Assembly: GCF_947507565.1 (NCBI RefSeq)
Contig: NC_089175.1
Span: 2,407,733-2,471,732, forward strand
Direction: 5' to 3'
Origin: Oscarella lobularis
Lineage: Eukaryota; Porifera; Homoscleromorpha; Homosclerophorida; Oscarellidae
DNA: 64,000 bases
Shown here: positions 10,373-21,752 of the stretch, piece after piece
Layout of the letters: each line of letters opens with the position of its first letter
Position numbering within the stretch: the stretch's first letter is position 1
The notes under the pieces: model-generated
Databases searched by the model: none
Told to the model about the DNA's origin: nothing
Seen by the model: the letters and a program-made list of their open reading frames with translations, nothing else
Made by a program: the position numbers and the translations under genes

Positions 10373-13300
10373 ATGGCAGATCCCAAATGGCATCTCCGGG
10401 TTCAACCTGTTCTGCATAAAGCGGTGCAGTGTCTTGCTCACATTCTAAATAGCTCCAAACAGCTTCTCGATCGTCTTGTCGAAGAAAAGCTCCTTACATC
10501 TAACAAATACGAAGAAGTGTTGACGGATCTTGGCCGCTGTTCACTCGATGACGTCGCAAGACAGCTGCTCATTACATTGCAGCGATGCCCTGACAGCTTC
10601 GACACGTTTTGCTCACTCCTATCAGAAGTCGACCAAGGTCGATCGCTTTATAATCTAATTTGTATAAATGAGGTAACGCGACCACGCTCTGCGATTGAAC
10701 CTTGTCCGCCGCCTAATCCACCCACATATCTTCAAAAACGGCGTCCCAAGACGGCTTTCAGAGCTGAACAGAGTCAGTCTGTCACGCAGTCAATGTCTGC
10801 TAGTGGTCAAAGCTGCACAGGTAAGATCATTGGATGCATACGCAAATCTGCTTAGGGATTTGTTCCTTAGCTGACGCTGCTGACGTCATATTCATCTTTG
10901 TTAGTGCTTCTATAGAGGCCGACTATCGACCACACCACGAAGTTTTTTCTGAAGTAATTGGCACGCTAGTTAAAAGAACAGGGGGCAGCCGAAAAAAGTT
11001 TCCTGTCAAATTGAAAATTGTATCTTCCATGGTACTTGTTAGCACTGAGCAGCATCATGTGTCAGTTACAAAGGAATGTTATGTAAAAATCGTTCTTCCA
11101 CAAACGCAGCCAAAGACGTTTCAGCAGCAGCAGAGCGAGTTGATTCTTAGAAAACTCAAAAGAATGACTAACATTGACATCAAAAAAGCTGAAGTGATTC
11201 ACGGCAGTTGTCACGTCATTTTGACTCTGCTTGCTTCTGCTTTCATCAGATTCGTATGCTGCCTTCTTAGTCCGGAAAGCTTGTGGCAGTTGCTCTCCTC
11301 AGTTGACCGCCTTGTTGAAATTCAGCTTGGGAACCTTCCTCCGGTGAAGCTAAGCAGGATTTTTAAGAAGTTTGCACATTCAGGAGCAGTGTCAAGAGAC
11401 CTTGACTATTTAGCAACGGTAAAGAGAAGCTGGAAGAGTACACGTAGTCGGTTGTGTGAGTCCTGGTACGTTTTTGTCTCTGCAGAGAACAAGAAAAGTA
11501 TGTGAAGTGGCAAAGGCCAGACGTCGTTCACTTGAAAGCCGGCTTGATGAAATTGTACAGTACATGCATGCAGTGTAGTGGTCATCTTTAGTGATTAGTT
11601 AATTAATGTAATTGTTGCACTGTTTATAGGATATCGGCTCCAAAGCCGCCGCCGCTAGCATCATACGCGGTGTTTCTGACACAGATTTGACTCTAAGATG
11701 TTTTTCTTCCCGGTTTCTCAGTAAATTTATTATGCCAAGTTTACGATATACATGTGCTTATATGTACCTTTCTAGTCCCAAGCTCTGATAGATGTCAAGT
11801 TCTATTGCGTAGCATTCGCGAGCAACGGAGAAAAACTGTTGAGCTGTTTTCCGCATTGTCAGCTTTGAAAGTTAGTTAGTTAGTTACCTATATTCGTTCC
11901 TACTGCTTACACGTAGATTTTAGAAAAAGCTACTGCGTTCCGTTTCCTCATTGTATAATTTTACTCCACAGCTACAAGTTTGGCCCTTGAGTTGTAGGTT
12001 GACTTGTTACACTTAAATAACCTCGATTTTTTAGCTAATTAAAATTGTGTCAAGCACAATAAGCGATAGTTGGATAGATTTTTTTCGCGCCATTGAGCCG
12101 CCGTTTCAAGGCGGAGAAGCGTTTATACAATCCTTTCTGCAGCGGAATTGGAAACGTGGCAAAGACTTTTGTGCAGCATATTGCCTGATACTTTGGATTA
12201 AGGAGAATCCAAACGAGCATTTTCTTCAGGTTGTGTTTAACACTAGTGTCGATAGACTGAACGATTCAAAAATTATTATAAGACTTATCAAAAATTGTAA
12301 GATAAAACTATTCAAAAAGTTGAGACGTTGTTGACAGATATTCAATTTAGTTCCAACAGCGAGACGAGTGAAGCAAGTGCAGGTCTGTAGCATAAAGCTA
12401 AAGTTCTTTATTTAAAATGCTGTTAGACAGAGCCTAGTTAGTTCTGTGTCAAAAATACTTTTTGCTAAGTTTGTTCTCATTGTTCTCCTGTAAATTAGCT
12501 GAAAAAATATCAAGAAATAACGCGTGCGGAATGGGAGAGGAGGCTTGTGGAATTGGAGAAGAGGCACGCGGAATGGGAAAAGAGGCTTGCTGAGAAGAAG
12601 CGTGCGGAATCAGAGAAGCGTGCGGAATTGGAGAAGAAGCTTGCGAAATTGGACAAAAAGCTTGCGCAATCGGAATTGACTAATATTGGATTGAGAAATA
12701 AGGTTATTTTATTTGGTTGATAGAAATAGGATTGAGAATTGGAGATTTTTAGATTGGACAATGGGATGGGGGTCATCTCAAATGGAAAAAATTCGAACCA
12801 AACATGCCAATTGATATTTGTTTGCCATTCGGATGTGTGGCTGAAATCAATGGAATATTACATGTTGGTTCTTTGGATAGAATTTTTCAGTTGAAGGAGG
12901 GAGTGTGGAAGGGGGAGAAGCATGACCTTTGTTTTGACATAGGGAGTGTCTTTGAATGTGAAGGGAAAGGATATGTCATGGAGGGGGGCGGTCTCACGTA
13001 TCAACAATGCAAGAGAATTTATGAATGGAAAAGTGAAACGAGAGATTTGGAATTATTAACTGAAATACCACATGAATGTCAACTCAGATACAGATCAGCA
13101 ATTGGACACAATGGGAACATTTATCTTGTGGGAGGGGAATTGGGGAGTGATCGAGTTGATTGTTTTGATATTAATAAGGGAGAATGGGAGCCAATAAAGA
13201 AAATGAAGAATAAACGGTTTGAGTCTTCATTGGCTGTGATTGATGATAAAATGTTTGTTGGAGGAGGGTACGGGGTGGAGAATTCAGTTGAATGTTTTTT

Positions 13301-13568
13301 GATGAAAGAACAAAAGTGGATTGATATTAATCCACCTACAAAGTACGCGTGTCAATTGTCCTCGTGGAATGGAAAACTTGTCGCAACAGGAGGATGGAAG
13401 GAGAGCAATTGTGTTGAATTGTATGATGAATTATCCGGGGATTGGCTTCCATTGCCATCAATGAATGAGGGACGATATGAACATGGTGCATGTGAAACAA
13501 AAGCCAATCAATTAATTGTAGTGGGGGGAGCGGGTGCTTACACCTCAGGTGAATGTTTGAAATTGTAA
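10373..13568 (+). CDS. CARD - conserved module - death-fold-like - coiled coil - kelch protein
   Basis: Paralogue of the first 1.8 kb of the gene at 101, followed by different domains. Exon 1 (10373-10819) is a CARD plus proline linker; exon 2 (from 10872) is the conserved module containing KAEVIHGSCHVILTLLASAF; the exons at 11485-11560 and 11632-11730 and the QRRKTVELFSALSALK exon also match the paralogue. About 12036-12297 encodes a helical segment (SDSWIDFFRAI ... LILWIKENP) that looks like a death-fold domain (weak). 12501-12705 is a charged coiled coil rich in Glu/Lys/Arg. From about 12772 an uninterrupted exon carries about six kelch-type blades (NIYLVGGE, MFVGGGYG, LVATGGWK, LIVVGGAG). 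No BTB domain is seen. Likely a cytoplasmic adaptor (inference). The kelch and CARD calls are good; the join between 11870 and 12500 is the weak point. Confidence 0.6.
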
Positions 13569-13689
13569 ATTTTTAGTTTTTGTATGTTTCGGTTTTATAT
13601 TCTTTATCGATCTGTTGTTTTATATCAATGCAAGAGTAGCTTGGCCCTTGGCAGTGGCAGTGGCCTGGTCGGCCTGGTCCGGCTTGTGG

Positions 13690-14740
13690 CTGTGGCCCTC
13701 TTGTGGCCATGTGTGCGAGCGTGCCCGTATAATAGGCGTGCGCACCGTGTCAGCCAGAAGAATCAGCACGTCGATTTTATCCATCGTTTCACCTCTGAAA
13801 CCAAACCGCGTACACGCGAATCGCTAACAACGAACCCCACGAACCAGCGCGGAAACCGGGGGGCCCCCAAACAGAGATGAACATAAAGAGCGTCGAATCG
13901 CTCAAAACGTGGCTTAGCGCCAAGCTCGAGCCAATGTGAGAACAAGAAACAAGAGCGACCGAAGCGAACTAACCCCCACGCTTTCGTTCTAGATGCGACG
14001 CCGATCCGGCAGCGCTCGCCAAATACGTTCTCGCTCTCCTCAAGAAAAACAAATCGGACGAACAGCTCAAAGAACTGTGCATCGATCAACTCGAAGTATT
14101 TCTATCGAACGGTAAGAGAGGGGAGCCCGCGCGACGAAATAGAAAAGAGAAAAAACTCCCTCCCTCCCCTCCCTCTCTCACTTAGAAACGAATCGCTTCG
14201 TCGAAAAGCTCTTCGACGCTCTCGCGACGGAATCGTATATGATCGAAGCGACGCTGCCGTCTGTCGCCGCCGCTGTCGCTTCCGTCTGTCGCCGCCGCTA
14301 CGTTGACGACCGATCATTCGACGAAGGAGAGATCCGGCCGATTGTTCGTCGAGACGGGTCGTTCGAAGCGAATGTTGTCGCCTCCGCCGCCGCCGCCGCC
14401 GCCGCCCTTGCACGTTGCCGAGAGATCGTCGCGTGTCGGAGGATTTTTCTCGACAAGATTCGGTGAGTGGAGAGAGAGATTTAGTAAGAGAGGAGTGCCT
14501 AGAGCTAGAGTGTACTAAGAAGGCCTAGAGCTAGAGACACGATTGCTAATTCATTAGGCAATGAGGCAATAGGGGATTGACAGTGTACAAGAAACGAGTG
14601 AGTAGCAATGGGCCAATCACATACAGTACATGTGGATTAATATCCTTGACCCTGATCTAAACCGTAGGGTCTGTCTTTGTTGATACTTTATTCCAAAGTT
14701 TAGCTATTAGTGTTGCTACGCAGAGCTAGAGGAATAATTC
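13690..14740 (+). pseudogene. 5' part of an RBM26/27-like gene copy (promoter, exons 1-3)
   Basis: Copy of the 5' end of the gene at 21.75 kb: leader (13700-13876), exon 1 from ATG 13877 (NIKSVESLKTWLSAKLEP), exon 2 (CDADPAALAKYVLALLKKNK), exon 3 from about 14188 and part of intron 3. Homology stops at about 14740, inside intron 3, where family-E copy 2 begins. Exon 3 carries an extra partly repeated stretch (about 14274-14298) relative to the complete gene, which moves the poly-proline part out of frame. The N-terminal PWI-like domain would still be intact if translated. Confidence 0.65.
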
Positions 14741-16103
14741 GCGTTCAGCGGAAGCGCTGCGCCCGTTGTTCTGCCGGAGGTTGACGATTTGAGCGTCTTC
14801 ACCTTCGGTGCCAATCACCGAGAGGAAGAAAAATTGCTATCGTTGGAAAAAAGCTCAAAAGGTTCGCCCCACACATGAGCAAACACGTATTAGCGAAATA
14901 CTTCTCTTAGGTTTGTTGGATGATTACATACATTGACGGAAGTCGGGTGGAAGCCAGCGGCAATCAGGTGATTAATTAATTAATTAATTAATAATTAGTA
15001 TTTAATCCTTTTGGTCTTCTAGACTGCCTCTGGACCGGCCAGTTCGGTTCTCTCTCCCGTACAGAATGTTGCAGACATGTTTAACAGTGAGTCAACATTT
15101 GAAAGCTTTTTGTCAGCGATTTATCCTCTTTCTTAGGTATCACCATCAATCAGACGAGCGAAGCAGGCCATCTCAGCCGAGAAACCTTTGGTACGTCACT
15201 TCATTGTATTCAAATTGGATAAATAATAAAATAAATGTCTTCTAGGTGTCCGTCTTCAGCAGTAAGCTCAATTTTTAAAAATTAATTATTTGCGAATGAG
15301 TATTCCCTAAGGAGCACACAAGTGAGATACAGTCTGGTGCTCTGCCAGTGGTGGCCCCTCCTCCCCCTCCTCCTCCCACTCCTCCTCCCTCCGCATCTCT
15401 CTTTCAACATGCACTGGGCTCACAGATGGACGAAGAATCGCTGCGTCAATTCTTCATTCAACGTGGACTTCTCGTTCCCTGCGACGGGCAATGGGTGTGG
15501 CGAAACCCCGCTCGTCACGGAGCTCTAGCTACACGACCCAGAGTCCCGGAGGACAGCCCAAGCTCCATAATGAACACAGCCACTTCGCCGACGTCAATCA
15601 GTGGTCGACTTTCTCCCATATCCGAAGTGTCAGGTCAAGATTGGGAAATGGCTTCGGTTCTCGACCGTACGAATGCCCCTTCGCCGTCTCCACCTCCAGA
15701 ACTTCCGGAATTAGCACACGCCGTTTATCGCTGGTGCAAGAAGAGCGGCAGGGGAGCGCGCGCCAAGCTGAGAGTCGATTTCATTCCTCATCAAATTTGC
15801 AAGGGTCACGTTGAAGTGACAGTAGAGAAGAACGGCCACGTCGCACTGGTAGTTGAACAGTACGCTGAAATGGCGCGAAGATGGTCTGACGGCAAAAAGG
15901 GACAAGATTCGTACGATTTCAATCTTGCCCTTCGGAAGACCTTCCAACGATTCGGCGGACAGCCGACTGTGGAACAGATCAATGGAAACGTTGGAAGAAA
16001 GTTCATTTTCGAAAGTTCATTTTTTTCGAAAATGTCAACTGATTTGATATACCAAAGTAAGAACGAAGGGAAAGGCGTCATCTCCATCATGTACAATATG
16101 TAA
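14740..16103 (+). CDS. Family-E copy 2: proline-rich protein with ETS-like C-terminal pattern
   Basis: Multi-exon gene or gene piece. Visible exons: 14740-14860 (LPEVDDLSVFTFG), about 14912-14966, 15021-15089 (SSVLSPVQNV), 15137-15190 (TINQTSEAGHLSRETF), a tiny exon at 15246-15261, and the long last exon from about 15312 with a proline tract, DEESLRQFFIQRG, and the conserved block 15705-16010 (AVYRWCKKSG ... YAEMARRWSDGKKGQDSYDF ... NVGRKFIF). The last about 45 residues follow the spacing of the ETS recognition helix and wing (A-RW---K----Y----ALR--F ... GRKFVF), but the usual ETS tryptophans and the RxxRYYY core are not all present. Calling it ETS-related is therefore only a suggestion. The second exon needs a frame change to stay open. 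The start codon lies to the left and was not found. Confidence 0.5.
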
Positions 16104-16648
16104 ATAATTTATTTAGAGTTGACTGCTTTGGGGGAGGAAAGGGGTCCACTGTCTGGCGAGGCAACTGGAGGAGGAGGAGGACAAGGTAGGGTTGCGTTAT
16201 CCGCTGCTGCTGTAGCGCCACCACCCGGGAGATGGAGTCATATGGGCCCATATGGGCCCAATTGCTGGCGGGGGCGCCTCATCAGCTGAATTCTTTGGTG
16301 GCAGTGGGGGAGCAGTTTCAGATGGACGGTGGCACAGTTCAAGTTCTTTGCCCAGTGGAAGAAGGTAGGCTCAATTATTGTAGATTTTTTTGTATTCTCT
16401 AATGCTTCTGCACTAAGGACTTGTCAAGCGAAACGAATTGCATCGTGTAAACCGAGTCCTTCCAAGAAATTAGACGTTGTTTTTAGCTGGCCTTGCAGCA
16501 TGTCAGGTAGGTTTTACCATTTAAATTTTTGCACTTGTTTTTTGTTTATGTTTATAAGAATTGACGCACGCCCACGCTGTTCGAGAGCCCGTAAAAGCGC
16601 GGGTGATCACGCGGCGGCTCATTTTATAATCCGTGTTCAGACAACACC

Positions 16649-18775
16649 ATGGAATTTCTAGAGGACGCAGTGGGTGGCAGTTCTTGCGTTCGCACCCGGT
16701 TTCTGAGCAGCGGAGTGTCCGCGTCGGCACCAAATGCGCACAGCGAACGCGACGATTTCGAAGAGGAAAACGGGGCGTCCGCTCTGGAACTCAAAGCGTG
16801 TCTAGAGGAAGCAGCGAACGACGGAACGATGGATTCGATCATTGCGAGCATGAGTAGGTCTTTTTCGCGTACGCATCTTAGGAATCGAAGGCGAGGCCTC
16901 ACGCGCAGCAAGCGCATCCTCCCCAGCGACGTCACTGACGCAGTTTGCGATGGCGATGACGTCGCCTTCAGACGTCACGACAGCGAACGACTTTGCGGAT
17001 GATCAATGCGGTGAGCGCGAGGAGTTCGTGGAGGAGTCGCGGTCGCGGGATGCACACTGGCAGCCGCCGCTACAGCCTGAGTAAGTAACAGTAGCGTTGT
17101 CGTTCGGGATTTTGGCTCTCGTCCAAGCGCGATCTTTCGCTAACCTTTGCAATCGTGCGAGGGCCGCCCACACTGCGATAGGCCAGCCAATCGGAGCATG
17201 CGAATAGGGCCCATCCCCCGAATGTCCAAGCGGCCGGCGTGGGGCGGACCCGAATCACTTTACATTTTTTCTCTTCATTCCAGTTTCGGTTCAAAGGGCG
17301 CCGCCGACGTCAGCTTACAGACAAACGTTCCGGCTCCGTCGTCGCCGCGCGGTCAACTCTTTTTCAGGGAGGAGGACCTTGAATTGAGTGCCTTTGATTC
17401 GAGTCCCTTTCCTGCCGGTGTTCATGAGGAAAAGGCACTGTCATTGGGAAAAAACCAAGCAGGTATACATACACAGACAGGCAGCTTGAGATTTTGATGG
17501 AACGTTTACCGGTAGGTCTTTTTTATGAGTACACTGGCGGGAGTCAGGCGACTGCTATGGGCAGTCAGGTAACTATCTCGCTAGATTGAGCACATTTAAT
17601 TAAAGTCCTATTTACTGCTAGACTGCCTCAGAACCAGTCGGCTCCATACTTTCTCCCGTACAGTATGTTGCAAGCAGGCTTGACCGTAAGGAAACATCAA
17701 AACCCTTACGTCACCAATTTATCCTCATCCTCAGGCATTGACATTAATCGGACAAGCGAATCAGAGCAGTCCGGTCGAGAAACCTGTGGTACGCTTACCC
17801 TCACGCTTTGTTGCTAATAAAGACCTGACAAAATTCTTACTAGGTGTATTTCCTACAAAGCACATGGGTGAGTCAGTGATGTCTGCCCTTGCTCCTTCTC
17901 AGTCTGCTACCGCTGATTATCAACAAACGTATTTGACGCCTTTAGACGGCGAAGAGTTTCTTCGCAGTCAATACGGTGTTTGTGCTCCTTATGGGGTCTG
18001 GAGGAACCCTGCGCCAAATGTTCTGAGTCACGGAGCAGTGGAAAATTTCTTTGTGAACCCAGCCACTTATCCTACTTCAATCCGGCCGCCGCTTCCGTTT
18101 CTGATGCGGCCAAATCCAGAGCGCGAAACGGATCCGTTTCAAAGAGACGGACCTGACTGTCTTCCTGTACATGCACCTCTTCCTCCTCCGCCTCCTCCTC
18201 CTCCTCCTCCTCCTCCTCCTCCTCCTCCTCCCCGCCTTTCAAAATTGGCGCAAGCATTTCATCGTTGGTGTGAGAAGAGTGGCACAGAAAAGGCAAAGCT
18301 TCGGGTTATTTTTATTCCTAGTCAAATTATGGAGGGTCGCATAACAGTGAAACGAGAATCAAACGGCTGTGTATCTCTTTCCGTTAAACAGTATGCTGAT
18401 GTAGCCAACCTATGGTTTGGAGAGAGAAAAGGAAGGGATTCGTATGATTTCAATATTGCCCTGAAAAAGACCTTCAAACGGTTTGACGACAATGTGACTG
18501 TACATAACATCAATGGTGACGACGGAAGAAAGTTTGTGTTTTCAGAAAATCTCACTAGAAAGATTGACGAAGGTAAAGAGAGTGGGATGGAACGAAGGGT
18601 TATTAGGCTAAAATTATCTTAGAATTAGATGAATTGGAAAAAGCTTCGCCATCTGCAGCAAATCACGGGGTAGGCAGTTCACCACAATTGTATGTAGTCA
18701 GCAGCAATCAAGTTCCTTATAGCAGAACGATTTGCCTCAGGCAACTATGAGACAAGATTGTTCAGCTACACGTGA
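16649..18775 (+). CDS. Family-E copy 3: proline-rich protein with ETS-like C-terminal pattern (fullest copy)
   Basis: Start at ATG 16649 (MEFLEDAVGGSS). Acidic N-terminal exons at 16649-16851, about 17283-17460 (FFREEDLELSAF), 17464-17568, 17623-17685 (PVGSILSPVQYVASRLD) and 17735-17788 (IDINRTSESEQSGRETC). A long exon follows from about 17845 with TPLDGEEFLRSQYGVCAPYG, 17-18 consecutive prolines (18166-18232), and the conserved block LSKLAQAFHRWCEKSG ... YADVANLWFGERKGRDSYDF ... INGDDGRKFVF (to 18540). After a short intron, a tail exon (ELDELEKASPSAANHG) and a last piece end near 18775. The acidic/proline-rich N-terminus and basic C-terminal block would suit a transcription factor (inference). 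No family is recognised with certainty. Confidence 0.5.
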
Positions 18776-19079
18776 GAGGCGGAGTCGAGCATCAGGTGAG
18801 CTCTGAAGACATTGATTGACTTTTTTTCAAATGTAACAATCTTAGGTGGAAGAACTAAACGACGTCAGAGCAGGTAGGCACCTTTACATGTAGATTTTTT
18901 GGCTCTAAAACTGTACAAGAAGGACTACTCATAAGAGAAGCTCGTCATACAAATACACACCCCGACCTTCCAAGGGAAAAATGAAATGAATATTTTGGGT
19001 ATTATGATTTGAGATAGCTATTAACTATATGAGCAGAATTTTTCCGCGGATTTTTTATTGGATTTTTTGGCCATTATTA

Positions 19080-19395
19080 TAGGCGTGCGCACCGAAGAAT
19101 CAGCACGTCGATTTTTATCCATCGTTTCACTTCTGAGACCAAATCGCGTACACGCGAATCGCTAACAACGAACCTCACGATCCAGCGCGAGAAACCCGAC
19201 CGGGGAGCCCCCAACGGAGATGAACATAAAGAGCGTCGAATCGCTCAAAACGAGGCTTAGCGCCAAGCTCGAGCCAATGTGAGAACAAAAAACAAGAGCG
19301 ACCGATCGAAGCGAACTAACCCCCACGCTTTCGTTCTAAATGCGACGCCGATCCGGCGGCGCTCGCCCAAATACTCTCCTCAAGAAAAACAAATC
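19080..19395 (+). pseudogene. Short RBM26/27-like 5' fragment (leader, exon 1, part of exon 2)
   Basis: Third partial copy of the 5' end of the gene at 21.75 kb. The leader (CAGCACGTCGATTTTTATCC and on) is followed by ATG 19220, exon 1 (NIKSVESLKTRLSAKLEP) and exon 2, which has lost bases inside ALAKYVLALL. Homology ends at about 19395 (AAAAACAAATCGGAAG), and family-E copy 4 sequence follows within about 100 bp. A remnant of duplication. Confidence 0.65.
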
Positions 19396-19509
19396 GGAAG
19401 ATCAAAAACGGAAGTAGCTTGTGCGCATGCGCCTACAAGACTTTTCGCCGCCTTCGCCGCCTCGACGCGTTTCGGCGCCCTCTAGGAAGCGCTCTCAACT
19501 GTCATCAAT

Positions 19510-21183
19510 ATGGAAGTTTCGGATGACATCTTTCGAACCGAATTTCTCAGCAATGCGTACAGCGATCGTGAAGCGACCATCGGTGTGATGCTTACGAGTG
19601 CAGCAAGCGCAGCTTTTCCTGCGATCGCGTCGCCTGCGAACGACAGTCCATGGCTGAAATCTAGTACCGCGCCCGTGCCAGCGTCTGATCTTTTGCAGTA
19701 AGCCGTGTTTGAAAACTTCGGGTCGGGTCGGGGGAGGGGAACGGTGTGTGTCGTGTGGGCGTGTACTTCTTCCTGTAGAAGTGGTCTGGGCGTGACCTCA
19801 GCTCAGGGCTATAAATATTTATTTATATATACCTCTGTGTCAGTACCTCACTACATTTTTTCCTCTTCAGTTCAGAGGGCGGCACCAACATCAACTTGCA
19901 AACTGATCTGGCGCCAACATCCAGTCCAGAGGAATTGAATTCTTTTAATAATCCCAGTGGTTGTGGGTATGAGAAAAACTTGGAAAAAGACCATACATAT
20001 GCAGACGAGAGGCTCGGAATTTTGATAGACGACGTTTTGGATCTTGAGTGCGAATACAAATTTCAGACACCGGCCGTGGGCAGCCAGGTAACTATCCCGC
20101 TATTTCAAGCACATTCAAAAGTTTCATTTACTGCTAGACTGCGTCAGGACCATTCGGCTCTATACTTTCTTCCGAACCAGACTGGACAGTACCAGGCCTC
20201 AGTGGTATCCAGACTACTCCCGTACAGGATGTTGAAAGCAGGCATGACAGCGGTAAGGAAACATTGAAACCCGAACGTAACCAATTTGTCCCCTACTTTA
20301 GGCATTGACATTAGTCAGGCAAGCAAATCAGAGCCTGCTAGTCAAGAAACCTTTATGTGTTTGTCCGGTACTCCTGCCTTTGCTCCTGATCAGGCTGCTG
20401 CCGCTGCTTGGCAAAGAATAGCGTATTCGACGCCTTTGCGGAACGGCGAAGAATTCATCCGCACTCAATATGGTTCTTCTTGGGACCCTTCACCAACTTG
20501 GGAAAGTTTTATCCCATTCACCAGTCCCACTTCAATCCATCCAACTCCAGAATGTGAAACGGATCCAATTCAAAGAGACGGATCCGACTCTCCATCTTGT
20601 CTGAGTCCACCCCGCCTTTCAGACGATGATCAAGCATTTGCTAAGTGGTGTGAGGAGAGTGGAACGAGTGGCAAAAGAGAGGCCACGCTTCGAGTCAAAT
20701 TCATTCCTTGTCAAATAAGGAAGGGGAACATGAAAGTAGAACGAGAAGAAAACGACGTTATATCTCTTGTCGTTGAAAATTATTCTGGGATGGCTAATCG
20801 ATGGTTTAAGAAGAAGCAGGAGAACGACCCAAAGAAAAGGGATTCGTATGATTTTAGGCGTGCCCTGAAGAGTACCTTCAAACGGTTTGACAACAATGTG
20901 AAGGTACTTAAGATCAATTATGGCAAGGGAAGAAAGTTCGTGTTTTCAAAAAAATTTACTAAATACAAAGGTAAAGAGAGTGGAAAGGAAGGAAGGAAGG
21001 GTTATTAGACTAAAATCATCTTTAGATAAATTGAAAAAAGCTTCATCATCTGTAGCAAATCACGAGGTAAGAAGTTCATCACACTATAAGTCAGTGATCA
21101 AGTCCTTTATAGGAGAACGATTTCCCTCAGGCAACTGGAGGACAGGATCGTGTTATTTCTTCAGATACTGGAGCAGCACGTGA
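19510..21183 (+). CDS. Family-E copy 4: proline-rich protein with ETS-like C-terminal pattern
   Basis: Start at ATG 19510 (MEVSDDIFRTEFLSNAYSD). Further exons: about 19871-20086 (NINLQTDLAPTSSPEELN ... AVGSQ), 20138-20252 and 20303-21008 (GIDISQASKSEPASQETF ... STPLRNGEEFIRTQYG), with the conserved block at 20627-20955 (AFAKWCEESG ... YSGMANRWFKKKQ ... DSYDFRRALKSTFKRF ... GKGRKFVF), then the tail exon near 21030-21065 and a last exon ending at 21183. It lacks the long proline run of copies 1 and 3. It is the most diverged of the four in the spacer but keeps the C-terminal pattern, which suggests selection on that block. The frame is open over the long exon. Confidence 0.5.
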
Positions 21184-21752
21184 GAGACAGAGTCATGCAC
21201 ATTGGTTAGCTTTTTTACTAATTAATTTAACAATTCTAGGTGGAAAGACTAGACGGCGTCAAAGCAGGTAGGTCACTTTACTTGTAGATTTTTGTCTCTA
21301 ATAAGACTGTACAAGAAGGACTACATATACTCATAAGCAAAGCTCATCGTACAAATACACACCAAGGCCTTCCAAAGAAAAAAAGAAATAAGCTGTTTCA
21401 TGATTTGAGACTTTACATTTTTCGTGGATTTTTATTAGATTTTTGGCCATGTGTGCTGCGTTCCCGTATAATAGGCTTGCGCACCGAGTCAGCCAGAAGA
21501 CTATAGCGATTATTCAGCGTTTTATGCTTTATCAATCCGTGGTTTTATATGAGTACAGTAGTGCACATTTTGTAGACCATGTGTACTGCGTTCCCGTATT
21601 ATAGGCGTGCGCACCGAGTCAGCCAGAAGAATCAGCACGTCGATTTTTATCCATCGTTTCACCTCTGAAACCAAACCGCGTACACGCGAATCGCTAACAA
21701 CCAACCCCACGAACCAGCGCGGAAAACCCAACCGGGGGGCCCCCGAACAGAG

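Noticed and set aside
15340-18235. Formin or WASP homology suggested by the proline tracts
   Set aside because: The proline runs are followed by the family-E block, without FH2 or WH2 motifs.
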